DNA of 64,000 bases from the NCBI GenBank assembly GCA_963843275.1, contig CAWJJM010000003.1, positions 124,001 to 188,000 of the forward strand. The letters are read 5' to 3'. Below are positions 1 to 8,475 of the stretch, one piece after another. Positions within the stretch are counted from its first letter, which is position 1. The number at the start of each line of letters is the position of its first letter. The notes beneath the pieces are model-generated. The model saw only the letters and a list, made by a program, of their open reading frames with translations. It was not told where the DNA came from and made no database searches. The position numbers and the translations under genes were made by a program. Source of the stretch: CAWJJM01 sp963843275 (GTDB taxonomy: Bacteria > Acidobacteriota > Thermoanaerobaculia > Multivoradales > JBCCEF01).

Positions 1-199
1 CGCCGTCGAGCGGCGGTCCCACCCGCACCACCAGGTTGGCCCAACCGTCGTCGCCGTCGTCGCGGTGGACCACCACCCCGGGCCCGTCGAGGTAGTCGGC
101 CAGGAAGTCGGCGAGCGGGCGGTTGGGCAGGGCGGAGGTGGTGTCGAAGCGCACCAGGCGGGCGAGGAGCTCCTCGTCGCGGAGGGCGGGGGCGACCAT
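1..199 (-). CDS. M20-family peptidase / ArgE-like deacetylase, N-terminal fragment
   Basis: Only the first 66 residues lie in the window; the rest runs off the left edge. The start is the ATG complementary to 197-199. The visible part has the N-terminal pattern of M20 amidohydrolases such as acetylornithine deacetylase and succinyl-diaminopimelate desuccinylase: LLARLVRFDTTS (substrate-side helix and loop), then a DFLADYL helix and a strand ending ANLVVRVG. The zinc ligands would lie beyond the edge, so substrate cannot be assigned. It is transcribed in the same direction as murQ, which starts about 1 kb upstream of it and ends 50 bases before its start, so the two may be cotranscribed. Confidence 0.7.
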   Translation of the reverse strand, partial: MVAPALRDEELLARLVRFDTTSALPNRPLADFLADYLDGPGVVVHRDDGDDGWANLVVRVGPPLDG

Positions 200-249
200 G
201 GCGCGGAGCCTACCGCGGCGGCCGGCGCCGCGTCAGGCCCGGCGCCGGC

Positions 250-1209
250 TCACCCGGCGGCCTCCAGCGCACCTCGCACGTGCCCCGCCGCCGCCGCGAG
301 GAGCTGCCGCGCCGCGGCCGCGGAGACGCCGCGGCGGGCCATCACCAGGGCGGTCTTGACCTCACCGTCCGCCGCCGCCAGCAACGCCTCGGCCCGGGCG
401 CGGCCGACGTCGCCGGCCGCGGCGACGATCCGCACCGAGCGGTCGCGCAGCTTGGCCGACCCGGGGCGGAGGTCGACCATCCAGTTCTCGAAGACCTTGC
501 CCAGCCGCACCATCGCCGCCGTGGTGACGGCGTTGAGCACCGCCTTGGTGGCGGAGCCGGCTTTCAGGCGGGTGGAGCCGGTGAGGACCTCGGGGCCGGT
601 GCCGAGGGCCAGCACGAGGTCGGCCAGGCCCTCGAGGGTGGGCCCGCCGCCGGCGCAGGTGATCAGCACCGTGCCCGCGCCCTGCCGGCGCGCCGCCTCC
701 AGGGCGCCGCGGGTGAAGGGGGTGACCGAGCTCGCCGAGAGGCCGATCAGCAGGTCGTCCGCGCCGAGCCCCGCGGCCGCGCGGGCGCCGTCGTCGGCGC
801 GGTCCTCGCTGCCCTCGCGGGCGGCGAACACGGCCTCGGGACCGCCGGCCATCGCCGCCCGGATGCGCCGCGGGTCGGTGCCGAAGGTGGGGGGGCACTC
901 GGCGGCCTCGAGCACCCCCAGCCGGCCGCTGGTCCCGGCGCCGGCGAAGAGCACGTCGCCGCCGCCGGCGAGGACCGCGGCGACCCTCTCCGCCACCGCC
1001 GCCACCGCGGGCGCGTGACGGGCCGCCGCCTCGAGGCCGCGGCGGTCCTCGGCGAGGAGCAGGTCGACGACCGCCTCGGGAGCCATCCGATCGAGCCCGC
1101 CGCTCGCCGGGTGGCGGGCCTCGGTGGGCAGCTCCTCCCACGGCCGCCCGGCACCGCCGCCGGCGGTGTCCGGGGTCCCGGGGGTCGAGCCGTCTTCGCG
1201 TCCGTCCAT
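250..1209 (-). CDS. murQ: N-acetylmuramic acid 6-phosphate etherase MurQ
   Basis: This 319-residue protein cleaves the lactyl ether of MurNAc-6-phosphate, giving GlcNAc-6-phosphate and D-lactate in cytoplasmic cell-wall recycling. The family marks are LPTEARHPAS near residues 27-36 and the SIS-domain sugar-phosphate loop AGAGTSGRLGVLEAAECPP at about 89-107, with the glutamate of VLEAAE at the position of the catalytic acid in E. coli MurQ. Length is about 20 residues over the family norm because of a Gly/Pro/Thr-rich N-terminus. I chose the ATG at 1209 since longer versions of the frame only shadow the kinase on the other strand. It faces the kinase-deacetylase-nagB operon across 97 bases. 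Confidence 0.93.
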   Translation of the reverse strand: MDGREDGSTPGTPDTAGGGAGRPWEELPTEARHPASGGLDRMAPEAVVDLLLAEDRRGLEAAARHAPAVAAVAERVAAVLAGGGDVLFAGAGTSGRLGVLEAAECPPTFGTDPRRIRAAMAGGPEAVFAAREGSEDRADDGARAAAGLGADDLLIGLSASSVTPFTRGALEAARRQGAGTVLITCAGGGPTLEGLADLVLALGTGPEVLTGSTRLKAGSATKAVLNAVTTAAMVRLGKVFENWMVDLRPGSAKLRDRSVRIVAAAGDVGRARAEALLAAADGEVKTALVMARRGVSAAAARQLLAAAAGHVRGALEAAG

Positions 1210-1306
1210 GGATCCTCCTGCGGTCGTGGCGCCGGCGGCGGGCCGGGGCGGCGCGCGGCCCGGCGCGGGTCTTGCTCCCTTCTCCGCTGGGAGGTTGAGG
1301 CAAGAG

Positions 1307-2206
1307 ATGCGCCATGTCATCGGGTTCGACGCCGGCGGGACCAAGACGGTCGGCCTGCTCGCCGACGAGCGCGGCGAGGTGCTGCGCGACGCGCGGGCGG
1401 GGGCCGCCAACCTGGTGACCCAGGGCGAGCTGGGGGTGGAGAAGGTGCTCTTCCAGGTGCTCTCCGCCCTCGATCCGCCGGGTCCGGTGGACGCCGTCTG
1501 CCTGGGGATCGCGGGCGCCGACCGGCCGGCCCACCTCGAGCTGGTCGAGGGGATGCTGGCGCGGCTCGGCTTCCGCCGCGCGGTGCGGGTGGTCAACGAC
1601 GCCGTGATCGCGCTGACCGCCGGGACCCCCGACGGGCTCGGCGTGGTGCTGGTCGCCGGCACCGGCTCCGTGGCCTACGGCCGCGATCCCACCGGGCGCA
1701 CGGCGCGCGCCGGCGGCTGGGGCTACCTGCTGGGCGACGAGGCGTCCGCCTTCTGGCTCGGCCACGCCGCCGTGCGCCAGGGGATCCGCGGCGCCGACGG
1801 CCGCGGCCCGGAGACCTCGCTGTTCGAGCGCATCTGCCGGCGGGTCGGGGCGGCGACGCCGGGGGAGCTGGCGGACTGGTTCTACGCCCAGGAGACCCCG
1901 CGCGCCCGCGTCGCGGAGCTCGCCGGCGTGGTGGAGGAGGCGGCGGTGGCGGGGGACGCGGCGGCCGGCGCCCTGCTCGACCAGGCCGCCGACCACCTGG
2001 CGCGCGCCGCCCGCGCCGTGGCGGGGCGGCTCGGGTTCCCCGCCGCCTACCCGCTGATCCTGGCCGGCGGTACGTTCCGCGCCTGCCCCAGCCTGGAGGC
2101 GCGGCTCGGCGGCCGGCTCGACCTGCCCGGCGCGGAGCCCCGGAGGCTCGCCGTCGAGCCGGCGCGCGGCGCCGTCACCCTGGCCCTGCGGGAGCTCGCC
2201 GCGTGA
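1307..2206 (+). CDS. BadF/BadG-type sugar kinase (N-acetylglucosamine kinase-like)
   Basis: A 299-residue ASKHA-fold kinase. The N-terminal phosphate-1 motif GFDAGGTKT (about residues 5-13) and the second phosphate loop VAGTGSVAYG are those of the BadF/BadG/BcrA/BcrD ATPase family that includes N-acetylglucosamine kinases. The middle contains GGWGYLLGDEASAFWLG, typical of the sugar-kinase branch rather than of the benzoyl-CoA reductase activases, and no Fe-S cysteines are present. The ATG at 1307 follows a good ribosome-binding site (GGGAGG, 1289-1294). Its stop overlaps the next start. With murQ opposite and nagB downstream, phosphorylation of GlcNAc or a related amino sugar is the likely role; the substrate is inferred. 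Confidence 0.82.
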   Translation: MRHVIGFDAGGTKTVGLLADERGEVLRDARAGAANLVTQGELGVEKVLFQVLSALDPPGPVDAVCLGIAGADRPAHLELVEGMLARLGFRRAVRVVNDAVIALTAGTPDGLGVVLVAGTGSVAYGRDPTGRTARAGGWGYLLGDEASAFWLGHAAVRQGIRGADGRGPETSLFERICRRVGAATPGELADWFYAQETPRARVAELAGVVEEAAVAGDAAAGALLDQAADHLARAARAVAGRLGFPAAYPLILAGGTFRACPSLEARLGGRLDLPGAEPRRLAVEPARGAVTLALRELAA

Positions 2207-2970
2207 GCCCGCACCGCCGGCTTCTCGTGGTCAACGCCGACGACCTCGGCCGCACGGCCGGGGTCAACGCCGGCATCCTGGCCGCCCACCGCGACGGCCT
2301 GGTGACCAGCGCCACGCTGATGGTGGGGTCGCCGGCGGCGGCCGCGGCGGCGGCGGCCTGGGCGGACCACCCGCGGCTCGGCGTCGGCCTGCACGTCACC
2401 CTGACCGGGGGGCCTCCCACCCTGCCGCCCGAGCGCCTCCCCAGCCTGGTCGACGCCGACGGTCTCCTGCCGCGGCGCCCGGAGGGCCTGGTCGGGGCCG
2501 AGCCGGCGGAGGTGGAGGCGGAGGTGCGGCACCAGCTCGCCCGCTTCCGCGAGCTCACCGGACGGCTCCCCACCCACCTCGACAGCCACCACCACTCGCA
2601 CCGGCTGCCCGCCGTGCTGGCGGCGGTGGTGGCGGTGGCGCGGGAGCACGGCCTGCCGGTGCGCAACGCCTCGCCGACCGTGGGCCGCCGGCTGCGCGAG
2701 GCGGGGATCGCCACCACCGACGCGTTCGTCGAGGGGTTCTACGGCGAGGCCGCGACGCTCCCCGGCCTGCTCGCCCTGCTGGCGGGCGCCGGGGACGGCT
2801 CCACCGAGCTGATGTGCCACCCGGCCCGGGTCGACGCCCCGCTGCGCGCCGGCTCCACCTACGTCGACGAGCGCGAGACGGAGCTCGCGGCGCTGACCGA
2901 CCCGGCGGCCCGGCGGGCGGTGGAGCGGCGCGGGCTGCGGCTCGTCCACTTCGGGGAGCTGGCGTCGTGA
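2203..2970 (+). CDS. ChbG/YdjC-family carbohydrate deacetylase
   Basis: A 255-residue cytoplasmic enzyme of the YdjC/ChbG family, metal-dependent deacetylases of N-acetylated sugars such as diacetylchitobiose. The N-terminal strand VVNADDLG carries the aspartate pair that binds metal and acts as base; HLDSHHHSHRLP near residues 124-135 supplies the metal histidines, and ELMCHPA near 203-209 closes the site. The start is a GTG whose last two bases form the stop of the kinase upstream (GTGA overlap), and its own stop overlaps the nagB start in the same way, so the three are translationally coupled. It may supply the deacetylation step usually given by NagA, which is absent here. Confidence 0.88.
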   Translation: MSPHRRLLVVNADDLGRTAGVNAGILAAHRDGLVTSATLMVGSPAAAAAAAAWADHPRLGVGLHVTLTGGPPTLPPERLPSLVDADGLLPRRPEGLVGAEPAEVEAEVRHQLARFRELTGRLPTHLDSHHHSHRLPAVLAAVVAVAREHGLPVRNASPTVGRRLREAGIATTDAFVEGFYGEAATLPGLLALLAGAGDGSTELMCHPARVDAPLRAGSTYVDERETELAALTDPAARRAVERRGLRLVHFGELAS

Positions 2971-3702
2971 ACGTGCTCACCATCGACGGCGAGCGGGGGG
3001 TGGCGGCGGCCGCCGCCGGCCTGCTGGCCGAGGCCGCCGCGGCCGACCCGGAGCTGGTGCTCGGACTGCCGACCGGGCGCACCATGGTGCCCTTCTACGC
3101 CGAGCTGGCCCGCCGGCACCGCGCCGGCCGGCTCGACCTGGGCCGGGCCCGCGGCTTCAACCTCGACGAGCTGCTGCTGCCGCGCACCCACCCGGCGAGC
3201 TTCCACGCCTTCATGCAGCGCCACGCCTGGGAGCGGATCGGGCTGGCGCGCGAGCGCTGCGACATCCCGGACCCGGCGGCCGACCCGGCGGCGGAGTGCG
3301 CCCGCTACGACCGCGCCGTCGCCGCCGCGGGCGGTCTCGACCTGGTCTTCCTCGGCGTCGGGGCCGACGGGCACGTGGCGTACAACCTGCCCGGGCCGCC
3401 ACGCCACGCCACCCACGTCGTCGAGGTGCCGGCGGCCGTCGCCGACACGCTCGACGTCCCCGCCCGGCTGCGCCCGCTGCGCGCCATCACCCTGGGCTTC
3501 GGGCCGCTCCTCGCCGCCCCGCCACCTGGTGCTCCTCGCCACCACCGGGGAGAAGGCGCGCGCCGTCGCCGCGCTGCTCGACGGGCCCGAGGACCCGCGC
3601 TGGCCGGTCACGCTGCTGCGCGACCATCCCCGCCTCGACGTGCTGCTCACCCCGGCGGCGTCCCCGGTCGGCCGCCGCCGCCCCGAGCTGGTCGAGGCCT
3701 AG
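2967..3702 (+). CDS. nagB: Glucosamine-6-phosphate deaminase NagB, with one frameshift
   Basis: NagB turns glucosamine-6-phosphate into fructose-6-phosphate and ammonia. Family motifs are visible: GLPTGRTMVPFYAEL, FNLDELL near residues 57-63, and LGVGADGHVAYNLPG near 130-144, which holds the catalytic Asp and His. The GTG start overlaps the preceding stop. At 3517-3520, in a run of four C, the frame shifts by one base; downstream the reading resumes as RHLVLLATTGEKA and ends at a TAG at 3700-3702. Removing one C gives about 244 residues, close to the family size. I read the shift as a sequence error more likely than a true null allele, as other conserved genes here show the same defect. Confidence 0.82.
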
Positions 3703-3752
3703 CTCTCCGACGGCGTCTTCCTCCCCGATCCCGAGAGGCCGACCCGGCGTCG

Positions 3753-6062
3753 CTAGGGCGTGGAGGCGGGGGGCGGGGCGACCTTCGCCAGCTCGGCGGT
3801 GGCCTGCCGGATCACCTCCGCCTCGGCCTCGAGCGTGCGGCCGAGGCGCGCCGCCTGGGCCTCCGCCTCGGACCACCGCTTCTGCTCGATCGCCTCGCGA
3901 ACGCCGGGCAGCGTCTTGACGCCGTAGCCGGTGTACAGGCCGGGCGCGTAGAGCTGGTGGCGGAACCACGGGCGGCCGGGGAGGCCGGCTTCGTCGGTGA
4001 GGCGGCGCTCGGCGGAGATCAGCAGGCGGTCGACCGTCCGCAGGTCGGCGCCGGCCAGCGCCGCGCCGTCGTCGGCCTCGGCCCGGGCCGCGGCCGCGGC
4101 GTAGGCGTGGGCGGCCTCGGTGAGCGTGGCGAGCCCGTTGTGCAGCGGCGCCAGGTTGAGGTAGGGCGGCACCTCCTCGCGCGCCGGCGGCACCTCCGGC
4201 CGGCGCGGGTCGTCGGTCGCCGCGTAGACGCCCTCGTCGAGCAGCCGGTTGCGCTCCACGGCGGCGGCCCGCCGCTCGGTGGCGAGCGCGTCGACCTCGT
4301 CGACGTAGGTGCCGACCGTGTCGGCCAGGCCCTCGAAGTCGAAGGGCAGCAGCTCGGCGTCGGCCAGGCGCATCACGGCGGTGCCGACGATCTGGGCGAG
4401 GGCGCGGCCGTAGACGAAGTCGGTGTCGCTGAAGTGCGTGTACCAGGTGACGTCGTCGTAGATCGAGTGGTAGATGCCGCCGGCGTCCCCCTCGCCGCCG
4501 AAGGCGAAGTTGGCCGACGCCACCCCGAGGTGGTCGAGGAAGGCGGTGTAGTCCGAGCCCGAGCCGAGAGCGCCGAGGCGCAGGTCGCCGCGGCTGCGGA
4601 GCTCCTGGCGGGCCGCGTCGCCGGCGCTGCCCTCCGGCGCGTCGCGCAGGCGCTTGCGGCGCAGGCGCTCGACCACCGTCAGGCCGGTCTCCGGGTCGGT
4701 GACGTCGCCGGCGACGCCGTTGAGGAAGCGCTCCAGCACGTGCGAGCCGGCCCAGTGCAGGTAGCCGCGGCCGGTGCCGTCGGTGTTGAGGTAGGCGACG
4801 GCGTGCCGGTCGAGGTCGGCGGCGTGGGCCTCGACCCACTCGGTCGAGCCCAGCAGGCCCTGCTCCTCGCCGTCCCAGGCGGCGTAGACGAGCGTGCGCG
4901 CGGGGCGCCATCCCTGGCGCGCCAGCTCGCCGAGGGCCCGCGCCTCCTCGAGCATCACCGACTGGCCGGAGATCGGGTCCTCGGCGCCGTTGACCCAGGC
5001 GTCGAAGTGGTTGCCGCGGACGATCCACTGGTCCGGCTGCGTGGCGCCCTCGAGCCGGGCGACGACGTCGTGCAGGGTCACCGTGTCCCACGTCGACCGC
5101 ACCACCAGGTGCACCACGGCGGGCCCGGGTCCGAGGTGGTAGGTCAGCGGCAGCCCGCCGCGCCAGCCTTCGGGCGCCACCCGGCCGCCGAGCGCCGCGA
5201 GCAGCGGCTGGGCGTCGTGGTAGGAGATCGGCAGCACCGGGATGCGGGTGAGGGTCTGGACCTGGTCGAGGGGGAGCCGCTCGGCGCCGGGGGTCGACGG
5301 CCGGCCCGGCGTCTGCGGGTCGCCCGGGTGGATCGGCATGTCCATCACGCTGCCGCGCTGCACCCCGCGCTCCGGCCGCCAGGCTCCCTCGGGGTAGACG
5401 TCGCCCTGGACGTAGCCGTCGTCGATCGGGTCGGAGTAGAGGATGCAGCCGACCGCGCCGTGCTCGGCCGCGACCTTCGGCTTGATCCCCCGCCAGGAAC
5501 CGCCGTAGCGCGCCAGCACGACGGCGCCCTCCACCGAGATCCCCTGGCGCTCCAGCTCCTCGTAGTCGTCGGGGATCCCCTGGTTGACGTAGACCAGCGG
5601 CGCGGTCACGTCGCCGTCGATCGAGTAGGCGTTGTAGGACGGGAGCTGCTCGCTGGTCTGCCGCGAGGTGGGGTCGCCGGGCACCGGGGTCTCGGCCAGC
5701 GTCGCCCGCCAGGGCCGCGGCGCGACGAGCTCGAGCCGGCGCTCGAGCGGCGTCGGGAAGAGGACCTCGAAGGTCTCCAGGTCGGCCTGCCATCCCCACT
5801 CGCGGAAGCGGTCGCGGATCCACTCGGCGTTGGCCACGTCGTAGGAGGAGCCGAGGTGGTGCGGGCGGGCCGCGAGGTGCTCCATGTGGGCGCGCAGCCG
5901 CGCCGGATCGGGCAGGGCGCGGAACTTGGTCTCCCAGTCGAGCTCGGTCCGGGCGGCCGCGGCGGAGTAGCCGTGCAGCCCGGCGGCGGGGAGGGCGTCG
6001 CTCCAGGCGAGCCCCTGGAGGAGCAGGCAGGTGGCCAGGGCGAGACGGATCGGTCGGGACAT
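3753..6062 (-). CDS. Secreted M28 metallopeptidase (glutamate carboxypeptidase II-like)
   Basis: A 769-residue zinc aminopeptidase/carboxypeptidase with a signal peptide (hydrophobic residues 6-20). After a PA-type insert domain (about residues 140-330) comes the M28 catalytic domain: RGNHFDAW with His352, DPISG with Asp362, WDGEEQG with the general base and zinc ligand Glu399/Glu400, YLNTDG with Asp428, and YHSIYD with His532. All five zinc ligands are present. A C-terminal helical dimerisation-like region completes the transferrin-receptor/GCPII architecture. It should trim peptides in the periplasm or outside the cell. Its 3' end converges on nagB with only 50 bases between; the exact peptide specificity is not evident. 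Confidence 0.92.
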   Translation of the reverse strand: MSRPIRLALATCLLLQGLAWSDALPAAGLHGYSAAAARTELDWETKFRALPDPARLRAHMEHLAARPHHLGSSYDVANAEWIRDRFREWGWQADLETFEVLFPTPLERRLELVAPRPWRATLAETPVPGDPTSRQTSEQLPSYNAYSIDGDVTAPLVYVNQGIPDDYEELERQGISVEGAVVLARYGGSWRGIKPKVAAEHGAVGCILYSDPIDDGYVQGDVYPEGAWRPERGVQRGSVMDMPIHPGDPQTPGRPSTPGAERLPLDQVQTLTRIPVLPISYHDAQPLLAALGGRVAPEGWRGGLPLTYHLGPGPAVVHLVVRSTWDTVTLHDVVARLEGATQPDQWIVRGNHFDAWVNGAEDPISGQSVMLEEARALGELARQGWRPARTLVYAAWDGEEQGLLGSTEWVEAHAADLDRHAVAYLNTDGTGRGYLHWAGSHVLERFLNGVAGDVTDPETGLTVVERLRRKRLRDAPEGSAGDAARQELRSRGDLRLGALGSGSDYTAFLDHLGVASANFAFGGEGDAGGIYHSIYDDVTWYTHFSDTDFVYGRALAQIVGTAVMRLADAELLPFDFEGLADTVGTYVDEVDALATERRAAAVERNRLLDEGVYAATDDPRRPEVPPAREEVPPYLNLAPLHNGLATLTEAAHAYAAAAARAEADDGAALAGADLRTVDRLLISAERRLTDEAGLPGRPWFRHQLYAPGLYTGYGVKTLPGVREAIEQKRWSEAEAQAARLGRTLEAEAEVIRQATAELAKVAPPPASTP

Positions 6063-6160
6063 GGTCTTCTCCTCCGCGGGGGTTCGGTGCGCGGCGCAGT
6101 CTACCCGGGTGGCACGTCCCTGCCACCCCGGGGCGCCGGCGGATAGAGTGAGGGCTTCAC

Positions 6161-8338
6161 ATGACGCGATCGCCGGGGACCCGCTTCGGGCCGTACGAGA
6201 TCGTCGCGCCGCTCGGCGCGGGCGGCATGGGCGAGGTCTACCGCGCCCGCGACCCCCGGCTCGGCCGGGAGGTGGCGGTGAAGGTGCTGTCCGGCGCCAC
6301 GGCGGCCGACCCCGACCTGGTGGACCGCTTCGAGCGCGAGGCGCGCGCCGCGGCGGCGCTGAACCACCGCAACATCGTCACCGTCCACGACGTCGGGGCG
6401 CAGGACGGCCTGCCCTACCTGGTCACCGAGCTGGTCCCCGGCGAGACGTTGCGGCGGCGTCTGGCGCGGGGTCCGCTGCCGCCGCGCGAGGCGGTCGCCG
6501 TCGCCGTGCAGGTGGCGCGCGGCGCGGCGGCGGCGCACGCGGTGCGGGTGGTGCACCGCGACCTCAAGCCCGAGAACCTGATGCTGACGCCGGACGGGGA
6601 GGTCAAGATCCTCGATTTCGGCGTCGCCAAGCTGCAGCCGCCCCCGGTGGCGCCGAACGACGAGACGCTGCGCGCCACCCGCCCCGGCGGCGTCGTCGGC
6701 ACCCTCCCCAACATGGCCCCCGAGCAGATGCGCGGCGAGCCGGTCGACGGGCGCGCCGACCTGTTCGCGATCGGCGCGCTGCTCTACGAGATGCTGAGCG
6801 GCGCCAGTCCCTTCGCGCGGGCCAGCCCGTTGGCGACGGCGGCGGCCGTGCTCCACGAGGAGCCGGCGCCGCTGGAGGAGCGGGTGGCGGGCCTGCCGCC
6901 GGCGCTCGGCGACCTGGTGGCGCGCTGCCTGGCCAAGGAGCCCGACGACCGCTACCCCTCGGCCGGCGAGCTGGCCGCGGAGCTCGAGCGGGTGGCCGGG
7001 GAGCTGGAGCGCCCCGCCGGGGCGGCGGTGACGCCGGCGCCGGCCGCGGAGGAGCCGCCGCCGGCGCCGTCGATCGCCGTCCTGCCCTTCGCCGACCTCA
7101 GCCCGGGGCGCGACCAGGAGTACTTCTGCGACGGCCTGGCCGAAGAGCTGGTCAACGCGTTGGCGCGGATCGAGGGCCTGCGGGTCGCGGCCCGCAGCTC
7201 GTCGTTCCAGTTCCGCGGCGCGGCGATCGACGCCCGGGCCGCCGGCGCAAGGCTGGGGGTGGCGGCCGTGCTCGAGGGGAGCGTGCGCAAGGCGGGCGAC
7301 CGCCTGCGGGTGACCGTCCGGCTGATCGACGTGGGGGACGGCTACCAGCGCTGGACGGAGCGCTTCGACCGCCGCCTCGAAGACGTCTTCGCCATCCAGG
7401 ACGAGATCGCCGCCTGCGTGGTGGACTGCTTCGGCGGCTTCCTCGGCCGCGCCGGCGCCGCCGGCGCCCGCCCGGAGACCGCCGTCGAGGCGTACGAGTA
7501 CTTCCTCCGCGGCCGCCACCTGGCCAGCCGCTTCAGCCGGCCGGCCTTCGAGGCCGCCCTCGAGATGTACGAGCGCGCCCTCGGGCTGGACCCCGAGTAC
7601 GCGCCGGCGTGGGCCGGGATCGCCGAGATCCACGCCTGGATCTACGAGTGGTGGGGGGGCGGGGAGGAGCACCTGGCCGCGGCGGGGGAGGCCAGCGCCC
7701 GCGCCGTCGAGCTGCGCCCCGACCTGGCGGAGTCGCACGCCGCCCGCGGCTTCGCCATCGGCCTGTCGGGGCGCTACGAGGAGGCCGAGCGCGAGTTCGC
7801 CGAGGCGGTGCGCCTCGATCCGCAGCTCTTCGACGCCTGGTATCTGTGGGCCCGCGCCTGCTTCTCCGCCGGCGAGATCGAGCGCTCGGCCGAGCTGTTC
7901 CAGCGCGCCGGAGAGGCGCGCCCGGAGGACTTCCAGTCCCTCATCCTGGGCGGGCAGTCGCTGAGCGTGCTGGGTCGGAAGCAAGCGGCGGACGCGATGA
8001 TCCGCGAGGGCGTGCGGCGCGCCGAGCGGCGGCTCGACCTGGATCCGTCGGACACCCGCGCCCTGTCGCTGGGCGCCGCGGCGCTCGCCAACCTCGGCGA
8101 GTTCGAGCGCGGCGCCCGCTGGATCGAGCGCGCCCTCGAGCTGTCGCCGGACGGCAGCGTGCTGCTCAACGGCGTCTGCCTCTACGCCCGGATGGGCGAC
8201 CTGGAGCGGGCCTTCGAGCTGCTCGAGCGCACCGTCGACCTCGGGGTCGGCAAGCGGGACTGGATCGAGCGCGACCCCGACTACGACCCGCTGCGCGGCG
8301 ACCCGCGGTTCGCCGCCCTGCTGGCGCGGCTCCCCTAG
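6161..8338 (+). CDS. Ser/Thr protein kinase with TolB/FlgO-like and TPR domains
   Basis: This 725-residue protein has a complete Hanks-type kinase domain (about residues 9-270): glycine loop LGAGGMGEVY at 18-27, Lys41, HRDLKPEN with catalytic Asp134, DFG with Asp152, and APEQ in the activation segment. It continues into a domain beginning SIAVLPFADLS and containing GLAEELVNAL and VLEGSVRK, the pattern found in FlgO/TolB-N-like regions of adenylate cyclases and CadC-like regulators, then TPR repeats to the C-terminus. No transmembrane segment is seen, so it is a soluble signalling kinase. A TAGAGT box ends 11 bases before the ATG. No cognate substrate is adjacent. Confidence 0.9.
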   Translation: MTRSPGTRFGPYEIVAPLGAGGMGEVYRARDPRLGREVAVKVLSGATAADPDLVDRFEREARAAAALNHRNIVTVHDVGAQDGLPYLVTELVPGETLRRRLARGPLPPREAVAVAVQVARGAAAAHAVRVVHRDLKPENLMLTPDGEVKILDFGVAKLQPPPVAPNDETLRATRPGGVVGTLPNMAPEQMRGEPVDGRADLFAIGALLYEMLSGASPFARASPLATAAAVLHEEPAPLEERVAGLPPALGDLVARCLAKEPDDRYPSAGELAAELERVAGELERPAGAAVTPAPAAEEPPPAPSIAVLPFADLSPGRDQEYFCDGLAEELVNALARIEGLRVAARSSSFQFRGAAIDARAAGARLGVAAVLEGSVRKAGDRLRVTVRLIDVGDGYQRWTERFDRRLEDVFAIQDEIAACVVDCFGGFLGRAGAAGARPETAVEAYEYFLRGRHLASRFSRPAFEAALEMYERALGLDPEYAPAWAGIAEIHAWIYEWWGGGEEHLAAAGEASARAVELRPDLAESHAARGFAIGLSGRYEEAEREFAEAVRLDPQLFDAWYLWARACFSAGEIERSAELFQRAGEARPEDFQSLILGGQSLSVLGRKQAADAMIREGVRRAERRLDLDPSDTRALSLGAAALANLGEFERGARWIERALELSPDGSVLLNGVCLYARMGDLERAFELLERTVDLGVGKRDWIERDPDYDPLRGDPRFAALLARLP

Positions 8339-8359
8339 CCAGGGACGGGAGCCTGTCTG

Positions 8360-8380
8360 CGCGAGCCCTTCGAGCTCGCG
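8360..8380. terminator. Hairpin between convergent kinase and acyl-AMP ligase genes
   Basis: A 7-bp perfect stem (CGCGAGC / GCTCGCG) with a 7-base loop lies 20 bases after the kinase stop. No T-run follows on either side, so it is at best a weak or Rho-assisted end signal. The rest of 8339-8475 shows nothing I can identify. Confidence 0.3.
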
Positions 8381-8475
8381 TCGGGGCGGTGGGGGTGGGT
8401 CCGGAGGCGACGAGCGCCAGGGAGGACGCCGCGGCGACCACCCGGTCGCCGCAGGCCGGGCCCGCAGCCGCCGCC

